Shown here: one piece after another, positions 62,432-64,000 of the stretch
Layout: the number at the start of each line of letters is the position of its first letter
Position numbering within the stretch: position 1 is the first letter of the stretch
NCBI RefSeq assembly: GCF_021538615.1
Contig: NZ_JAJHIZ010000003.1
Span: forward strand, 372,001-436,000
DNA from: Niabella agricola
Lineage (GTDB): Bacteria > Bacteroidota > Bacteroidia > Chitinophagales > Chitinophagaceae
Length of the DNA: 64,000 nt
Direction of reading: 5' to 3'
The notes under the pieces: model-generated
What the model saw: the letters and a program-made list of their open reading frames with translations, nothing else
Database searches by the model: none
What the model was told of the DNA's origin: nothing
Program-made: the position numbers and the translations under genes

Positions 62432-64000
62432 TTACCAGAACCGCACGTACAAAGCGGCGAGTATCATTAGTGTAATTACAATTAATACAATGGTACGGGG
62501 TTGCAATTTAAACATCGCCTTGTCAATTTCAAATGCTTTGGGATTGTCTTTGGGGCCGGCCAGGCTAATGGCCACCATGGCCAATACAGTGAAAAAGAAG
62601 GACCAGCCCATATTGATCAGGAAGGGGATTTCTGTTATGGTATGCAGTACTCCGCCTTCCATTTTTTCGTACGTGAAGGCTGTATACAGCCAGGTTTCTT
62701 TCCCGAAAATTCCCACGGCGTAGTTATTAAAGAAAATGGCCAGTACAAATCCCAGGATCACTCCAACCAGGGCTGCAGTTCCGGTGGTCCGCTTCCAAAA
62801 CATACCCAGTAGAAACATAGCAAATACACCCGGACTGATAAAGCCGGTGTATTTCTGTATAAAGGTAAAACCACCTTCACCGCCGATACCCAGTACATCT
62901 GTCCAGGTAAACACCAGCGCCACGATCATGGAAAGGATCACCACCCAGCGGCCGATACGTACCGATTGCAGTTCGGTCATGGATTTGCTCAGGTATTTTT
63001 TATGCACATCCAGCGTCCAGATGGTGGCAATACTGTTTACCTTTCCTGCCAGGGAGGCTACAATCGCTGCCGTTAATGCGGCAATGGCCAGTCCTTTTAA
63101 ACCTGCGGGCAGGAAGCCCAGGATAGCTGAGTAGGCTCCATCTTTTACGCCACTGAAACCCGGCAAGTGGTTATGCTTATACAGTACATACGCCGCAATG
63201 CCCGGCAACATCACAATAATGGGCATCAGTAACTTCAGGAAGCCGGCAAATAAGATACCGGTACGCGCGGTTTGCAGATCGGCACCCAAGGCCCGTTGGG
63301 TGATGTATTGGTTACAGCCCCAATAGTTCAGGTTTACAATCCACTGCCCCGCAAAATACATGGCAATACCCGGCAATACCACGTATTTCTGCACATTCAG
63401 GTTCTGCGGATGATCGATGGTGGTTTGTGTCACCGATGGTTTTTCCAGCATTAGTTTAAAATGATCCGGAGCCTGTTGCAGCAAGGTTTTAAACCCGGCA
63501 ATGGCACTGCCGCTGGTGGCGCCATTGATGCGCATGTCTACAATCTGCAGCGCCATGTATACCGTAGCCAGCCCGCCCAGGATCAATACGCCCACCTGAA
63601 TGACATCGGTAAAACCAATCACCTTCATACCCCCAAGGGTAATGATCAGCGCCATCAGCAGTAACACGATCATAATCACATGCAGATAACCGCCACCTAA
63701 CAAAGCGTTAATGGCCACCGCTCCCAGGTATAAAATAGACGTGAGGTTTACGAATACATAGAGCAACAGCCAGAACACAGCCATGATCAGCGATACGGTC
63801 TGGTTGTAACGCCGGTTCAGGAATTGCGGCATGGTATAGATCTTGTTCTTCAGGTATACCGGTATGAACCAGACCGCCACAATGATGAGAGCCACTGCAG
63901 CGATCCACTCATAGGCGGCTACCGCTACCCCAACAAAAAAGCCTTCGCCACTCATTCCGATGAACTGCTCTGCAGAAATATTGGATGCAATCAACGATGC
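62432..64000 (-). CDS. Sodium:solute symporter (SGLT-like), start beyond the window
   Basis: At least 522 codons; the gene runs off the right edge, so the first one or two helices are missing. It shares with the next gene downstream the words SNISAEQFIGMSG, GGMKVIGFTDVIQV, WGCNQYITQRALGAD, LAGKVNSIATIWTLDVHKKY and YTGFISPGVFAMFLLGMFWK. Compared with its neighbour it has an extra insert near 160-210 (of the visible part) and a different loop near 410-450. Likely substrate is a sugar or polyol. Confidence 0.93.
   Translation of the reverse strand, partial: ASLIASNISAEQFIGMSGEGFFVGVAVAAYEWIAAVALIIVAVWFIPVYLKNKIYTMPQFLNRRYNQTVSLIMAVFWLLLYVFVNLTSILYLGAVAINALLGGGYLHVIMIVLLLMALIITLGGMKVIGFTDVIQVGVLILGGLATVYMALQIVDMRINGATSGSAIAGFKTLLQQAPDHFKLMLEKPSVTQTTIDHPQNLNVQKYVVLPGIAMYFAGQWIVNLNYWGCNQYITQRALGADLQTARTGILFAGFLKLLMPIIVMLPGIAAYVLYKHNHLPGFSGVKDGAYSAILGFLPAGLKGLAIAALTAAIVASLAGKVNSIATIWTLDVHKKYLSKSMTELQSVRIGRWVVILSMIVALVFTWTDVLGIGGEGGFTFIQKYTGFISPGVFAMFLLGMFWKRTTGTAALVGVILGFVLAIFFNNYAVGIFGKETWLYTAFTYEKMEGGVLHTITEIPFLINMGWSFFFTVLAMVAISLAGPKDNPKAFEIDKAMFKLQPRTIVLIVITLMILAALYVRFW

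Noticed and set aside
1..64000. CRISPR array, prophage or complete insertion sequence
   Set aside because: I saw no regularly spaced identical repeats, no integrase, transposase or phage structural genes, and no terminal inverted repeats with a target duplication.

Overview
The window looks like chromosomal DNA of a Bacteroidota member, most likely a Chitinophagaceae-type soil or plant-associated organism (inference). The support is three SusC/SusD pairs, many Cys-anchored lipoproteins with long glycan-binding tails, a reg_prop/Y_Y_Y sensor kinase, GH43/GH127/GH20 enzymes, TAnnTTTG-like -7 boxes and moderate GC. No phage, complete insertion sequence or CRISPR array is visible. The left 600 bases hold no intact gene.

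Region 1 (624-21025, all minus strand) is one apparent 12-gene transcription unit. In transcription order it encodes: SusC without the usual N-terminal domain, SusD, fasciclin+F5/8C lipoprotein, DUF5007-like lipoprotein, canonical SusC, SusD, fasciclin lipoprotein, TIG+delta-60 propeller lipoprotein, M60-like+F5/8C lipoprotein, phosphodiesterase/alkaline-phosphatase-like lipoprotein, DUF1735+tachylectin-like lipoprotein, and TIG+phosphodiester-glycosidase-like lipoprotein. The module SusC-SusD-fasciclin occurs twice. No ordinary glycosidase or lyase is present, and the three enzyme-like members have lost residues central to their families: HExxH reads YEIGR, the phosphodiesterase DxxGH and DH metal motifs are gone, and LDGG reads LNGG. 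I read this as a surface capture or adhesion complex built partly from retired enzymes; it is the best candidate in the window for an undescribed system.

Region 2 (21783-35237, minus strand) is a polysaccharide utilization locus: SusC, SusD, a GH5-like clan-A hydrolase, two GH43 enzymes, a GH43 fused to a sialidase-fold (GH93-like) domain, a GH127-type beta-L-arabinofuranosidase and a lipoprotein aldose 1-epimerase. The enzyme set points to arabinan or another arabinose-rich plant polymer. Divergent from it (35512-41766, plus strand) lies its probable regulator: a hybrid two-component system split into a reg_prop histidine kinase and a receiver-AraC protein, with a GH20 hexosaminidase gene between the two halves.

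Region 3 (41763-64000) is mostly housekeeping and transport: a BaiN/HI0933-type flavoprotein, VanX-type dipeptidase, small AAA ATPase, an SSS transporter with a translationally coupled 45-residue membrane protein, a PIG-L deacetylase with an overlapping 59-residue membrane protein, a gamma-glutamyltransferase whose signal peptide is out of frame at an A9 run, a DinB-like protein, free-methionine-R-sulfoxide reductase, acylphosphatase plus a degenerate paralogue, a DUF1080 protein, tRNA-Gly(CCC), a CPA2 antiporter, an NHL/SMP-30-like propeller, a lipoprotein of unknown function, an EcsC protein and two tandem SSS symporters, the last cut by the window edge. Several strong hairpin terminators and two families of intergenic repeats lie between these genes.
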